Source: Flavobacterium notoginsengisoli
Lineage (GTDB): Bacteria; Bacteroidota; Bacteroidia; Flavobacteriales; Flavobacteriaceae
Assembly (NCBI RefSeq): GCF_014207905.1
Contig: NZ_JACHLB010000007.1
Coordinates: 186,001 to 250,000 of the forward strand
Reading direction: 5' to 3'
DNA: 64,000 nt
Below the pieces are notes generated by a model. The model was not told the DNA's origin, did no database searches, and worked only from the letters and a program-made list of their open reading frames with translations. This document shows positions 44,301 to 52,619 of the stretch, piece after piece. Within the stretch, counting starts at the first letter, position 1, and every line of letters begins with the position of its first letter. A program made the translations under genes and the position numbers.

Positions 44301-45077
44301 CATTCTACTAACATCTACTACTCCATCTACTTTTAATTCAGCTCCAGAAATTTTACTGATAGCTCCAGTAAATGTTCTTTTTGAAGTTTTTTCGTAACCA
44401 GTAGTAATTACTACCTCTTTAAGATCTTGACCTGCTTCAGTTAAAACAACAGTTGGTGTATTGTTTTCAATTCCAATTTCTTTGGTTTCCATACCTACGT
44501 AAGAAATTACAAGACGTGTAACATTTGCTGGCATTTCGATAACGAAATTTCCATCAAAGTCTGTCAATACAGCAGTTTTAGTTCCTTTTGCCATAACAGT
44601 TGCACCAGGAAGCGGGCTACCTGTTTGATCTGTAACTTTTCCTTTAATAATTGGACCAAAAGTCAATAATTCGAACAACGAATCATGATTATTTGTATTT
44701 GAGAAAGAAGCACCAGCGCTTTTTTGAAGCACAATCTGATTGCTTACTTCTGAAAAAGTAATATTAAATGGCACTAATATTCTGCTTAGAATACTAGATA
44801 AAGTTTCTTGATTAGCTTCTATACTTACTTTTTCTGCAAGTTGAGGAAGTCTAGAATTGTAAGAAAATTTTACACGAGCAGATTTTTCGATTTTCGACAA
44901 AGCATTATCTAAAGTTAGATTTTCTACTGTAATTGTAACTTTGGTATCTAGTTTTTTCTGCCCGTTTACATTATTTGCAAATGTAACACTTGAAAACACA
45001 AGTGCTAACACAAACTGAAACAGCGTTATTTTCATGATTTGGTGAAGTAATCGTTGCTTGACAACAGGTTTTTTCAT
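41364..45077 (-). CDS. susC: SusC/RagA-family TonB-dependent outer membrane transporter with STN domain
   Basis: 1237 residues. After a signal peptide (about 1-35) an STN domain (about 45-125) is present, the signalling module that contacts a FecR-type anti-sigma factor; then a CarboxypepD_reg-like domain (about 145-230, IKGKVTDQTGSPLPGATVMAKG), a plug domain starting after EVVITTGYEKTSKRTFTGAISK, and a beta-barrel ending in the C-terminal Phe of NLSF. SusC pairs with SusD and takes energy from TonB. FecR and ECF sigma genes lie directly upstream, so substrate should induce the locus through this STN domain. Confidence 0.93.
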   Translation of the reverse strand: MKKPVVKQRLLHQIMKITLFQFVLALVFSSVTFANNVNGQKKLDTKVTITVENLTLDNALSKIEKSARVKFSYNSRLPQLAEKVSIEANQETLSSILSRILVPFNITFSEVSNQIVLQKSAGASFSNTNNHDSLFELLTFGPIIKGKVTDQTGSPLPGATVMAKGTKTAVLTDFDGNFVIEMPANVTRLVISYVGMETKEIGIENNTPTVVLTEAGQDLKEVVITTGYEKTSKRTFTGAISKISGAELKVDGVVDVSRMIEGKAAGVTVQNVTGSFGATPKITVRGSSSIFGDTKPLWVIDGVVQEDIINVTFADLASGNSATLLSSAVAGLNANDIQSIEILKDASATSIYGSRSLNGVVVVTTKQGRRDSPLKINYSVENTVRTVPSYTQYDILNSQESMSVFQEMRAKGYLDQSSSLTARFSGVYGILAKQINLYDSSNGQFGVRNEQPYINEFLKKYELGNTDWFKVLFRPSITQNHSLSFSGGGKNNTFYASLGYYTDPGWTLADNVKQLSSNIKGTFYINDRLNITLSTLGSIRDQEAPGTYESKNDVVFGKITRDFDINPFNYVLSTSRTLRPYDENGNLEYYQNNWAPMNILNELKNNTLGIKVQDIRFQADLEYKLAKNLTYNFTGSARYANTSREHKIYEGSNVVGAYNAGVGETLNTQIQRDNVFLYQNPNDLTAPKVSVLPNGGFLRKYTNDMTSYNVRNSVTYRNTFSDKHEVEGFFGTEFRSVDRNNDNFTAAGIQFEKGLSAFIDPKMIEKLVNEGNSYYDFGAERERTVGFFGKVGYTYDRRYTASVTGRYDGSNRQGDTGSSRWLPTYTVSGKWNIKEESFMKDVEDINTLALRASYGLTATAGPATNSLAIYRSYIANRFQTTDRENAIRIEDLQNKDLTWEKQFETNIGLDLGMFNNRVQLTADVYQRKAFDLIDFVITSGVGGQDVKQGNNADMETKGVELGITTQNIASKDFKWSTTLNFSVYDQKITKLANKPAVFDLIATNGGNTVGHPRNSLYSYQFTGLNNEGLPTFKLQDGADNNITDANFQDTNDVTKYLKYEGSVEPNKSVGLANTFTYKSWSLYVFVVGSGGNKVRLNPVYSNTYNDQTVFTKDFANRWINPGDENFTNVPVIADRLLNRNYGANDLQIAYNTYNFSDVRIASGDFVRLKNISLSWEFPSEYKRKLGLTTFNLKGSAVNPWLIYSDKKLNGQDPEFRNTGGVAFPITAQYTFAINLSF

Positions 45078-45291
45078 AATTTTGGTTTGTTTTGATTAAT
45101 ACTATTCGAGTGTATTTTAAGAAACATCATAAATTACCCTTTACAGAGAGTGATTTAATCTATTTAAGTGTCGATCATGTTACAGCATTTTCGGCACTTT
45201 TTTTATGCATTCATTTTTTACATAGGCAGTTACATATTTTTTTGGACAATCAGTTCGGTTTTGGTTTCTTTATTTTTATTGAATTCAAAAA

Positions 45292-46407
45292 TCAATTACA
45301 ACCAGAAGTAGTAATTACAATTTGATTTCCATTCATTTCATAATTAGTATCACCACCTATACTTTTGCAAATAATTTTAAGCTTTTCTGCTAATGGTTGA
45401 TCGCTTAAAGATGTGGTCAATCGGCATTCTTTTAATTTGTCTTTTGGATAATCTATCTCCACTACATAAGCCTGTTCGATGGTTTCTAGAATTTGTGATA
45501 CTGGAATATCAGTAAATTCAAAGCTTAACTGCTCAATATTTCTAACACTATTAACTAAAATAGGGTCTTCAGTAATATTAGTTATTTTACTAAATACTAA
45601 TTCTTTACGAGCAAATCTCAAGGCTTGATTAGGAAGCAAAACAATTTCTTCGCCTTTATCAGAACCAACTAAGTCATTTGATTTTACCCTTACTTTACCG
45701 GTACGAACTAGAACTTCCACGTTTTGCTGGTCTGGAAAAGCTTTAATTCTAAAACTTGTACCAACAACCCTTGTTACTATTTCGTTAGCATAAACGAAAA
45801 AAGGCTTTTTAGGATTTTTACTAATTTCAAAGAAACCTTCGCCGGATAAATACACCTTTCTTTCGTTCCCGGTAAAGATTTTAGGGTAACTTAATTTACT
45901 ATTTGGCTGTAACAAAACTGAGCTTCCGTCAGATAAAGTCACAATTTGAGATTTTTCAGTGTTATTGGTTTGTTCTACCAAACCTTCATTGTCTTCTTCA
46001 ACAAGTTCTTTATAGGTCACTACATTATCTTGTGGTAACATATTGCTCTTGAAAAACCATGTTGAAAAAATACCCACAAGAATAGCAGCAGCAATACCAC
46101 TAATCCAGTAACGCTGAATTTTTTGTTTTTTAATTTTTAAAGTATTTAGAGAAACTAATTCTCTTTGTTCGATCTTCAGCCAAGTCTCCTTTAGAGCTTC
46201 GTGAACATCATTTGAAGTTAATTTAGAATTTGGGACTTTCATTGCCAACAATAAAAGTCTTGCATCTTCGACCAATTTGGCCCTTTCAAGATTTTCTAAT
46301 GTCCATTCTTCCCAACCCTGCTCGTCAACTTTAGATAAAATCCATAATTGAAACGAATCATCAGCTAAGAAGTCTTCTATTTCGGTATAATTGTTACGTT
46401 TTTGCAT
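45292..46407 (-). CDS. FecR-family anti-sigma factor
   Basis: The 371 residues have a cytoplasmic N-terminal region (about 1-100), one membrane helix (WISGIAAAILVGIFSTWFF, about 104-122) and a periplasmic FecR domain (about 155-275, SQIVTLSDGSSVLLQPNSKLSYP) plus a C-terminal DUF4974-like STN-resembling segment (about 285-365). It holds the ECF sigma factor encoded upstream and is controlled by the STN domain of the SusC transporter. Its order sigma-FecR-SusC is the usual one in Bacteroidota. Confidence 0.92.
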   Translation of the reverse strand: MQKRNNYTEIEDFLADDSFQLWILSKVDEQGWEEWTLENLERAKLVEDARLLLLAMKVPNSKLTSNDVHEALKETWLKIEQRELVSLNTLKIKKQKIQRYWISGIAAAILVGIFSTWFFKSNMLPQDNVVTYKELVEEDNEGLVEQTNNTEKSQIVTLSDGSSVLLQPNSKLSYPKIFTGNERKVYLSGEGFFEISKNPKKPFFVYANEIVTRVVGTSFRIKAFPDQQNVEVLVRTGKVRVKSNDLVGSDKGEEIVLLPNQALRFARKELVFSKITNITEDPILVNSVRNIEQLSFEFTDIPVSQILETIEQAYVVEIDYPKDKLKECRLTTSLSDQPLAEKLKIICKSIGGDTNYEMNGNQIVITTSGCN

Positions 46408-46497
46408 CTTATTATTAAGGTTACAAAAACATAGAGGACACTTTTTATATTATATACTCACTTATTTAAGATTTTTTTTTGATTTTTTCTTAAAATT

Positions 46498-47103
46498 TTA
46501 CAAAACCCCTGAAGATATAAGGATTAACAACGGAATACTTCCCTTCCATTCTTTACGTAAACTTAATAAACCGCGATGTAACAGGTTATTTGCAGATTGA
46601 TAATTAACATCTAATAAGTCCGCAATTTGATCCACACTTAGTCCTTGATGATAACGTAAATACAATGCTTCTTTCTGACGTCCAGGTAAATCGTTCAGCA
46701 ATTTATTAAGATGTAAAACTCGTTCTGCTGTTATTTCATCTTCTACTAAATTATTCTCTATAGAAAAATCAAATAGAAATTCTAAAACATCTGTTGTTGT
46801 AGTTTTTCTAAAAACATGATCTCTTTCGTGCAAACGAGCAATTCTTTTTCTAACACTAGAAAGCAAATAAGCTTTTACTATAACATTATCTTGCAACGAA
46901 TTACGATAAAGCCAAATATCCGCAAAAACATCTTGGATACAATCTTGAACCTTTTCAGCAAATGGGCAAAGTGAATTACCGTAATTAATTAAATCACGAT
47001 AGTATTTTTCAAAAAGCAATGAGAAAGATCGTTCATCACCATTTTTCAGATTATTCCAAAGAATAAAATCATCTAACATCTTGTTTTTTAAAATTTGGCT
47101 CAT
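46498..47103 (-). CDS. ECF RNA polymerase sigma factor (FecI-like)
   Basis: I chose the ATG at 47103 (201 residues, MSQILKNKMLDDFILW). Region 2 (about 25-95) includes LLFEKYYRDLINYGNSLCPF and DCIQDVFADIWLYR; region 4 (about 130-185) has LPGRQKEALYLRYHQGLSVDQIADLLDVNYQSANNLLHR, a helix-turn-helix. Between them there is no region 3. It should drive the SusC/SusD operon and be held by the adjacent FecR protein. A 90-bp gap separates them. Confidence 0.92.
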   Translation of the reverse strand: MSQILKNKMLDDFILWNNLKNGDERSFSLLFEKYYRDLINYGNSLCPFAEKVQDCIQDVFADIWLYRNSLQDNVIVKAYLLSSVRKRIARLHERDHVFRKTTTTDVLEFLFDFSIENNLVEDEITAERVLHLNKLLNDLPGRQKEALYLRYHQGLSVDQIADLLDVNYQSANNLLHRGLLSLRKEWKGSIPLLILISSGVL

Positions 47104-47133
47104 ATCAAATTCAACTTTGAGGTGTAAAATCAA

Positions 47134-47631
47134 TTTATTTGAAAAATGCTTTTCTCAAAATAAAATATCACTATAGTAGAGATTAAAGCTGATAAAATTT
47201 TAGATTCGAATTTAAAAAATGCAACCAATAATTTAACAAAAATTAAACAAGATTTTTACATCTAGAAGCATTACAAATTCATACAAAAACGAATCAAATT
47301 TTAACAATATTTTTTGTTTTTGTGTGATAAATATAGAAAAGCAAATGATAAAAAACCAATTAGCACTAAAAAAAAGTGTCTTTTTCTAAATTTATCAGTA
47401 ATTGCCGTATTTTTTTTGCTTAATCTTAAATTTACCATACGTTAAGTTTTAATTAACTATTCTGAAAAGTTTAGATTCCATTTTTTCGCTTTTTAAACTC
47501 TACTAAATTAGTCTTACAAAAATTGTAATTCGAAATTTAAATTTCATTCAAATAAAAAAGCTTTGCCATTTTTGGGCAAAGCTTCCTATTTTTCTATTTA
47601 AAAAAGTTTAAAAATCTATTTGATATTATTT
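47134..47631. other. intergenic region between the ECF sigma gene and the LRR gene
   Basis: About 500 bases without a supportable ORF. It holds the promoter side of the sigma gene (no clear TAnnTTTG box found) and, at its right end, a terminator (47555-47595) for the T9SS cargo gene. AT-rich with CTTAA / TTAAG pairs near 47420-47450 only. Confidence 0.6.
47551..47592 (-). terminator. terminator of the LRR gene
   Basis: AAGCTTTGCC (47559-47568) and GGCAAAGCTT (47575-47584) pair with a 6-nt loop; the minus strand then continues into a T-run. It is 48 nt after the LRR gene stop. Confidence 0.85.
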
Positions 47632-50592
47632 CTAGTTTTTAATAAACTTCGTAGCTGTAAAACCAGAGTTGGTTTTAATTTTTATAATATAATTTCCTTT
47701 AGAAAGTTTTGAAACATCTATATTAGAATTATTTTCTGCATTTGGTACAGCAATTACAATTTGCCCTAAAACATCATAAATATATATTGACTTTTTCTCC
47801 ACTGAAGTATTTGAGTTAATATTAAGTACGTCTTTCACCGGATTTGGATAAATATTAAAGTATTTCGAAAACTCAAAATCTGAAGTGCCTAAGATTTTAA
47901 AGGTTGAAGCTGTTTTATTTGTTACAATTGGAAAATTATAATCAAAATAAATACTAGCGTCATTTGTAAAAGTGTCTCCCACTTTTAGAGTTGGAAGTGT
48001 TTTAATTTTAAAAGCAATGTATCCATCATTATTAGCATCATCAAATGGAAGATTTATTTTTTCGAATATAAATTCTACTTTATTTCCATTAGAAATTTTG
48101 GTTGTATAATTATGACTTGAACTTGTTGGAACCAATGTTGCAATATCGAATTTTGACAAATCGATCATATCTTTCACTACAATATTTTCGGCCAGATATG
48201 TCCCAGTATTTTCAAAACGAATCAAATAATGGACATACTCGCCTATTAATTCTGGTTTTATTACATCTCCTTCCAAACAAGTTTTGTCATTTGGATCAAA
48301 CGAACCAACAACAGTTTGACGCATTGCAAAAGAATTATCTGCTTGGTTTTCATCTCCTAAAGAAGGAGTAATTACAGCATTAAAACTTAAAAAATCTCCC
48401 ATGTTGACTGCAGGAGTTTCAGTTGGTGAATTGAGATTTAAAGTCAATTCAATCTCTCTTGTTTCAAAAGCTTTTAAATCAGCATAGTGCCAAACTAACT
48501 TATTTGATGCTTGACTTGCAATTTCCGGTTTCGAAGAAACATAATCCAAAATAGCATCATTAAAATCTAATGTTACATCGCCAGAAACTGTTTTGTTAGC
48601 CTTATTTTTATAAACTATTTTATACGTTGCATCAAATCCAGGTCTTGCAGGAAGAATGCTTAACATAGAAATTTCAATATCTTGATGTTCTCCCTTAGGT
48701 GTTATACAAAAGTTTTGAGTAAATGGACTTGCTTCAACCGGAAAATTAACTGTAAATGATTCTGGCGAAACAGAAAAATAATTTGAGTTTTCAATTATTG
48801 GTTTTACGGTATGAATTCCTTCTCCCACAGCAATAGTATAATTTCCAGAAATATCAGAAATTATATTTCCTGTATTGGTACCGTCAGAAATACTAAAATT
48901 TAAATTAGGATAAACAACATTAGATTTAGCACAACCTTGATTATCTAAATCGATTTTTTGATTTCCTTTAATCGTGTAAAATTTTCCTCCAGGAGTAAAA
49001 GAGCAATAGGTATTAATTTCATATTTAGCGGAATTCAATTCATATTTTACAAAATCTATCTCAAAATCGTCAATACATACATATTTAACAGAAGAAAGAT
49101 TCATTGCTCTTAATTCACTAGCTTTTTTGCCGTTTTTTAAATTCAAAAATTCAATTGGATTGTTTGATATGTATATACGATCTAACTTAAGGTATTGTGA
49201 AAGATCCAATTCTCTGATTTTATTATCTTCACAATACAAACCGAATAAATCTGGTAAATTATCTAAAATTAATTTTTCTATTTTGCTTTTATAACAATAC
49301 AAATTGCTAAGTTTTGGAAGATTACTTAATTCCAACTTTGTTAGCTGAGTGCTATAAGTACAATCAAATGTTTCAAGCTTTGGTAAATTTTTAATTTCTA
49401 ATGATGTAAAATAATTTCCATCAACATCAACAGCTTTTAAATTAAGCGATTTACTAAAATCCAGCGACGTCAAATTGTTTCCCGCACATGCTAGTGTTTC
49501 AAGTTTTAGCAAATTAGAAATATCAAGATTGCTTAGGTTATTATTATAACAGCTAAGAGTTAAAAGATTATCTAGTCCATTTAAATTAATTACAGAGATA
49601 TCATTATTGCCACAATCCAAGTTAGTTAGAGCGGTACAATTTGACATATTCAAATCGGTTATTTTTCCATTGCTACCTGTAAAACTCGTTAATGATTTAC
49701 ATCCAGAGAGATTTAAAGTCTTTACGGGATTAATTATAAAATTAAGTTGCTTTAGATTAATGCAATTAGCAGCAGTTAAACTTTCCATTTCATTATAATG
49801 GCAATCAATTAATTGCAAAGCAGGCAAATTACTAACATCTAGATTTTTAATCTGATTATTTGCACAATAGAGGTTTTGTAATTTATTTAAACCTGCTAGA
49901 TTTAAATTTGTCAATTTATTAGTTGAACAATTTAAAAGAGTTAAAGACAAACATCCACTTACATTTAGTTTTTCTAACTGTAAATCATTACAATACAAAC
50001 TAGTCAATGCTTTACAGTTTGAAAAATTCATTTCTGCAATAGGATTATAAATAAAATCCACATTGACAAGGCTTTCACAATTTGCAACAGATAATTTTGT
50101 CAAGGCATTACTGCTACAAGACAATGTATTCAGTTTTGTAAAACCATCTAAATTTAAAATTTGAAGTCTATTATAAGAACAATTAAAAGATTCTAAACCT
50201 ATTAATTCATTTATAGCCAAAGTAGTAATAGTATTACTGGAACAACTTATAGTTTTAAGTTTCTTTAAACTATTCAAATCTAAACTCGTTAGTAAATTAC
50301 CTTGGCAATTGAAAGTTACAAGATTGGTAAAATTTGAGATTCCTTGCAATGAAGTAATCTGTGAATTGCTGATATCTAAATAACTTATATTTAATGCTTC
50401 GCTTACTTCAATAGATCCGTTATTATTTTTATCAATTTTAATAGAGTTTCCAGATAAGTCTTTTGCAACAGCATTGTATGGATCAGATCTTAATAATGCT
50501 TCTTTTAACTTAGTATCAGGTATATTTATAACTTGTGCATTTACAGATGAAAAAAGTAAAATTAGTGGTAAAAGCAAGTAGTTTTTTATCAT
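47632..50592 (-). CDS. leucine-rich-repeat cell-surface protein with T9SS type A sorting signal
   Basis: 986 residues. A signal peptide (about 1-19) is followed by a long series of about 21-residue leucine-rich repeats (about 75-510), with the motif LxxLxCxxNxLTxLxLSN, giving repeated Cys. Residues about 545-640 and 660-880 are beta-sandwich domains of DUF11/IgA-like type. The C-terminus (about 905-986), FSKYFNIYPNPVKDVLNIN to KGNYIIKIKTNSGFTATKFIKN, is a T9SS type A sorting domain: the protein crosses the outer membrane by T9SS and is held there or released. Ligand unknown; adhesion is the likely role. Confidence 0.9.
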   Translation of the reverse strand: MIKNYLLLPLILLFSSVNAQVINIPDTKLKEALLRSDPYNAVAKDLSGNSIKIDKNNNGSIEVSEALNISYLDISNSQITSLQGISNFTNLVTFNCQGNLLTSLDLNSLKKLKTISCSSNTITTLAINELIGLESFNCSYNRLQILNLDGFTKLNTLSCSSNALTKLSVANCESLVNVDFIYNPIAEMNFSNCKALTSLYCNDLQLEKLNVSGCLSLTLLNCSTNKLTNLNLAGLNKLQNLYCANNQIKNLDVSNLPALQLIDCHYNEMESLTAANCINLKQLNFIINPVKTLNLSGCKSLTSFTGSNGKITDLNMSNCTALTNLDCGNNDISVINLNGLDNLLTLSCYNNNLSNLDISNLLKLETLACAGNNLTSLDFSKSLNLKAVDVDGNYFTSLEIKNLPKLETFDCTYSTQLTKLELSNLPKLSNLYCYKSKIEKLILDNLPDLFGLYCEDNKIRELDLSQYLKLDRIYISNNPIEFLNLKNGKKASELRAMNLSSVKYVCIDDFEIDFVKYELNSAKYEINTYCSFTPGGKFYTIKGNQKIDLDNQGCAKSNVVYPNLNFSISDGTNTGNIISDISGNYTIAVGEGIHTVKPIIENSNYFSVSPESFTVNFPVEASPFTQNFCITPKGEHQDIEISMLSILPARPGFDATYKIVYKNKANKTVSGDVTLDFNDAILDYVSSKPEIASQASNKLVWHYADLKAFETREIELTLNLNSPTETPAVNMGDFLSFNAVITPSLGDENQADNSFAMRQTVVGSFDPNDKTCLEGDVIKPELIGEYVHYLIRFENTGTYLAENIVVKDMIDLSKFDIATLVPTSSSHNYTTKISNGNKVEFIFEKINLPFDDANNDGYIAFKIKTLPTLKVGDTFTNDASIYFDYNFPIVTNKTASTFKILGTSDFEFSKYFNIYPNPVKDVLNINSNTSVEKKSIYIYDVLGQIVIAVPNAENNSNIDVSKLSKGNYIIKIKTNSGFTATKFIKN

Positions 50593-50660
50593 AGTTATAG
50601 TTTTGTTTTTGGGCCATAAATATATTAAGTCAAAAAATCAAAACCTAGTACTTAATAAAA

Positions 50661-50690
50661 AAAGCCTTACTAATAATTTAGCAAGGCTTT
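50661..50690 (-). terminator. terminator of the GIY-YIG-like gene
   Basis: AAAGCCTT (50661-50668) and AAGGCTTT (50683-50690) with extra CTAA/TTAG pairing inside. The minus strand continues with a T-run. It is 27 nt after the GIY-YIG-like gene. Confidence 0.75.
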
Positions 50691-50716
50691 CTTTTGTTTT
50701 TAGTTTTAGAGTAGTT

Positions 50717-51145
50717 CTAAAAAGCTACATTCCATCTTGGTAATTTTCCGTTTTCATCTAAGAAATTTTGCAAAACTTGCCCTTCAACAGCAGTTGGAAT
50801 TGCTTTTACATCTCCAGTAAAAGTTTCATACCAAACCACTTCAAGTTCAGAAATGTTCTCTAATTTCATTTGAGCCGGCCAAGAATATTTTCTTCCTGTT
50901 TTAGCAAACTGATGTCCATTTACGATTTTATCATAAAGTCCACCATTTTTGCTTTTTAATGTTCCGTCGTTTTGAACAGTTCCTGTAGAACCAACCATAA
51001 TTAGTTCTTTTTCATCACCTTCAACAGCATAAACAACAAAAATTCCTGCACTTCCTTCTGGAGCGTTGCAAGCTTGTTCTAAACTATCCTCAATTGTAAA
51101 AGTAAAACTATTGCTTACTTTAAATTTTTCTAAATCTTTACTCAT
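50717..51145 (-). CDS. GIY-YIG-like small protein
   Basis: 142 residues from the ATG at 51145; the longer GTG start at 51178 would encode repeat sequence. The part AGIFVVYAVEGDEKELIMVGSTGTVQNDGTLKS (in pieces, near 33-65) followed by GLYDKIVNGHQF, a short tryptophan region and VEGQVLQNFLDENGKLPRWN resembles the GIY-YIG nuclease fold: a strand-turn-strand with the glycine-rich GST, a basic helix and a late Glu. The exact catalytic Tyr/Arg are not clear, so it may be inactive. Function unknown. Confidence 0.6.
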   Translation of the reverse strand: MSKDLEKFKVSNSFTFTIEDSLEQACNAPEGSAGIFVVYAVEGDEKELIMVGSTGTVQNDGTLKSKNGGLYDKIVNGHQFAKTGRKYSWPAQMKLENISELEVVWYETFTGDVKAIPTAVEGQVLQNFLDENGKLPRWNVAF

Positions 51146-51164
51146 ATTTCTTTTTAAGCTTCTA

Positions 51165-51215
51165 AGATGCTGAGGCACTAAGATGCTAAGTTTTTTCTAT
51201 TTACGCCTCAGTCTT
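51165..51215. repeat. word run with GCTTCTAAGATGC / GCACTAAGATGC
   Basis: AAGATGCTGAGGCACTAAGATGC recurs as a direct repeat of AAGATGC words upstream of the GIY-YIG-like gene, and continues CTAAG / TTACGCCTCAGTC. No gene starts here, although a GTG start would read through it. Confidence 0.45.
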
Positions 51216-51224
51216 TAAAATGTA

Positions 51225-51254
51225 AAAAAGTCTCAACAAATATTGAGACTTTTT
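51225..51254. terminator. bidirectional terminator downstream of sucD
   Basis: AAAAAGTCTCAA (51225-51236) and TTGAGACTTTTT (51243-51254) form a perfect 12-bp stem with a 6-nt loop, with A- and T-runs outside. It is 43 nt after the sucD stop. Confidence 0.9.
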
Positions 51255-51296
51255 TTTTGAATTTATTATTTTGTCCCGAAACTTCGGGATGAAGAA

Positions 51297-52169
51297 TTAT
51301 CCAAGTACTTCTTTTACTTTTTTACCAATTTCAGCTGGTGAATCAACAACGTGAATTCCGTTGTCTCTCATGATTTGTTTTTTAGCTGCAGCTGTATCAT
51401 CTGAACCACCAACGATAGCACCTGCGTGACCCATTGTTCTACCAGCAGGAGCAGTTTCTCCAGCGATAAAACCAATAACTGGCTTACGGTTACCATCAGC
51501 TTTTACCCATCTTGCAGCATCAGCTTCAAGTTGACCACCAATTTCACCAATCATAATGATAGCTTCAGTTTCAGGATCGTTCATTAATAATTCAACAGCT
51601 TCTTTAGTTGTAGTTCCAATAATTGGATCTCCACCAATTCCGATTGCTGTAGTGATTCCTAAACCTTGTTTTACAACTTGGTCAGCAGCTTCGTAAGTTA
51701 AAGTTCCTGATTTAGAAACGATACCAACAGTTCCTTTTTTGAAAACGAAACCTGGCATAATACCAACTTTAGCTTCACCTGGAGTAATTACACCTGGACA
51801 GTTTGGACCGATTAATCTTGAATTTCTTTCTTTAACATAATTATTTGCTTTAATCATGTCTGCTACAGGAATTCCTTCTGTAATAGCAATAATTACTTTA
51901 ATTCCAGCATCAGCAGCTTCCATAATTGCATCAGCAGCAAAAGCTGGCGGAACAAAAATGATAGAAGTATCAGCTCCAGCTTGATCAACAGCATCTTTTA
52001 CTGTATTAAAAACTGGACGATCTAAATGGCTAGTCCCTCCTTTTCCTGGAGTAACACCACCAACAACATTAGTACCGTACTCAATCATTTGAGAAGCGTG
52101 GAAAGTTCCTTCGCTCCCTGTAAATCCCTGAACAATTATTTTGGAATCTTTATTAACTAAAACACTCAT
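51297..52169 (-). CDS. sucD: succinyl-CoA synthetase alpha subunit
   Basis: TCA-cycle enzyme that makes ATP or GTP from succinyl-CoA. The 290 residues have the CoA-binding Rossmann start KIIVQGFTGSEGTFHASQMIEYGT, the IGPNCPGVITPGE loop and the active-site His in GRTMGHAGAIVGG near 245-250, which is phosphorylated in the family. The beta subunit (sucC) is not in the window. It has its own terminator. A -7 box TATTTTTG (52205-52212) lies upstream on the same strand. Confidence 0.97.
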   Translation of the reverse strand: MSVLVNKDSKIIVQGFTGSEGTFHASQMIEYGTNVVGGVTPGKGGTSHLDRPVFNTVKDAVDQAGADTSIIFVPPAFAADAIMEAADAGIKVIIAITEGIPVADMIKANNYVKERNSRLIGPNCPGVITPGEAKVGIMPGFVFKKGTVGIVSKSGTLTYEAADQVVKQGLGITTAIGIGGDPIIGTTTKEAVELLMNDPETEAIIMIGEIGGQLEADAARWVKADGNRKPVIGFIAGETAPAGRTMGHAGAIVGGSDDTAAAKKQIMRDNGIHVVDSPAEIGKKVKEVLG

Positions 52170-52204
52170 GATATATATTTTATGTAGTTTTTAAATTTGT
52201 GTTG

Positions 52205-52212
52205 CAAAAATA
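52205..52212 (-). promoter_or_regulatory. sucD promoter -7 box
   Basis: Minus-strand TATTTTTG matches TAnnTTTG, 35 nt before the sucD ATG. The -33 element is not clear. Confidence 0.45.
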
Positions 52213-52255
52213 AGGTTTTGTAATGTATTTTGCCTCTTTTATTGTCAAAAAAATA

Positions 52256-52618
52256 TTAAGAAAATTGACTCATCTGATAACCTCTATAAAGTTTATCATC
52301 TTTAATCTGCCAAATTGTTGCAAAATGTGCTAAAAGCATCTCTTCTCTTGGATTCTCAATGGTTTTTACAAAATGAGAGTAACGCACTGATACTAAATCA
52401 TCTTCGCTAATAATATGGCTAATTCTAACCTTAGAACGAACATAGGCACGACTCAGATCATTTGCCATTTCTACTATAGAATCATAATCCATTTGAATGA
52501 AACCTTTACTGCTGTTCCACTCAAGTTTAACGTCAGGATGCAGATATGTTTTTAAAATTTCACTATCGATTAAGGCATCTGACTTATAAAATTTCTGAAC
52601 AAACTCTTTGATAGACAT
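52256..52618 (-). CDS. NTF2/SnoaL-like protein
   Basis: 120 residues with the alpha+beta cone pattern of the NTF2-like superfamily: an N-terminal helix FVQKFYKSDALIDSEILKTYLHPDVKLEW (in pieces), a central helix near 50-60 and four strands ending in ATIWQIKDDKLYRGYQMSQF. No catalytic residue can be assigned by eye. Its ATG is 1 bp from the stop of the LpxD-like gene, so it is translated right after it. Ligand unknown. Confidence 0.75.
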   Translation of the reverse strand: MSIKEFVQKFYKSDALIDSEILKTYLHPDVKLEWNSSKGFIQMDYDSIVEMANDLSRAYVRSKVRISHIISEDDLVSVRYSHFVKTIENPREEMLLAHFATIWQIKDDKLYRGYQMSQFS

Positions 52619-52619
52619 A

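Noticed and set aside
45092..45325. Plus-strand ORF of 77 codons upstream of fecR
   Set aside because: It overlaps the end of the fecR gene, has no start signal or promoter, and its composition is AT-rich intergenic translation. I treat it as a shadow.
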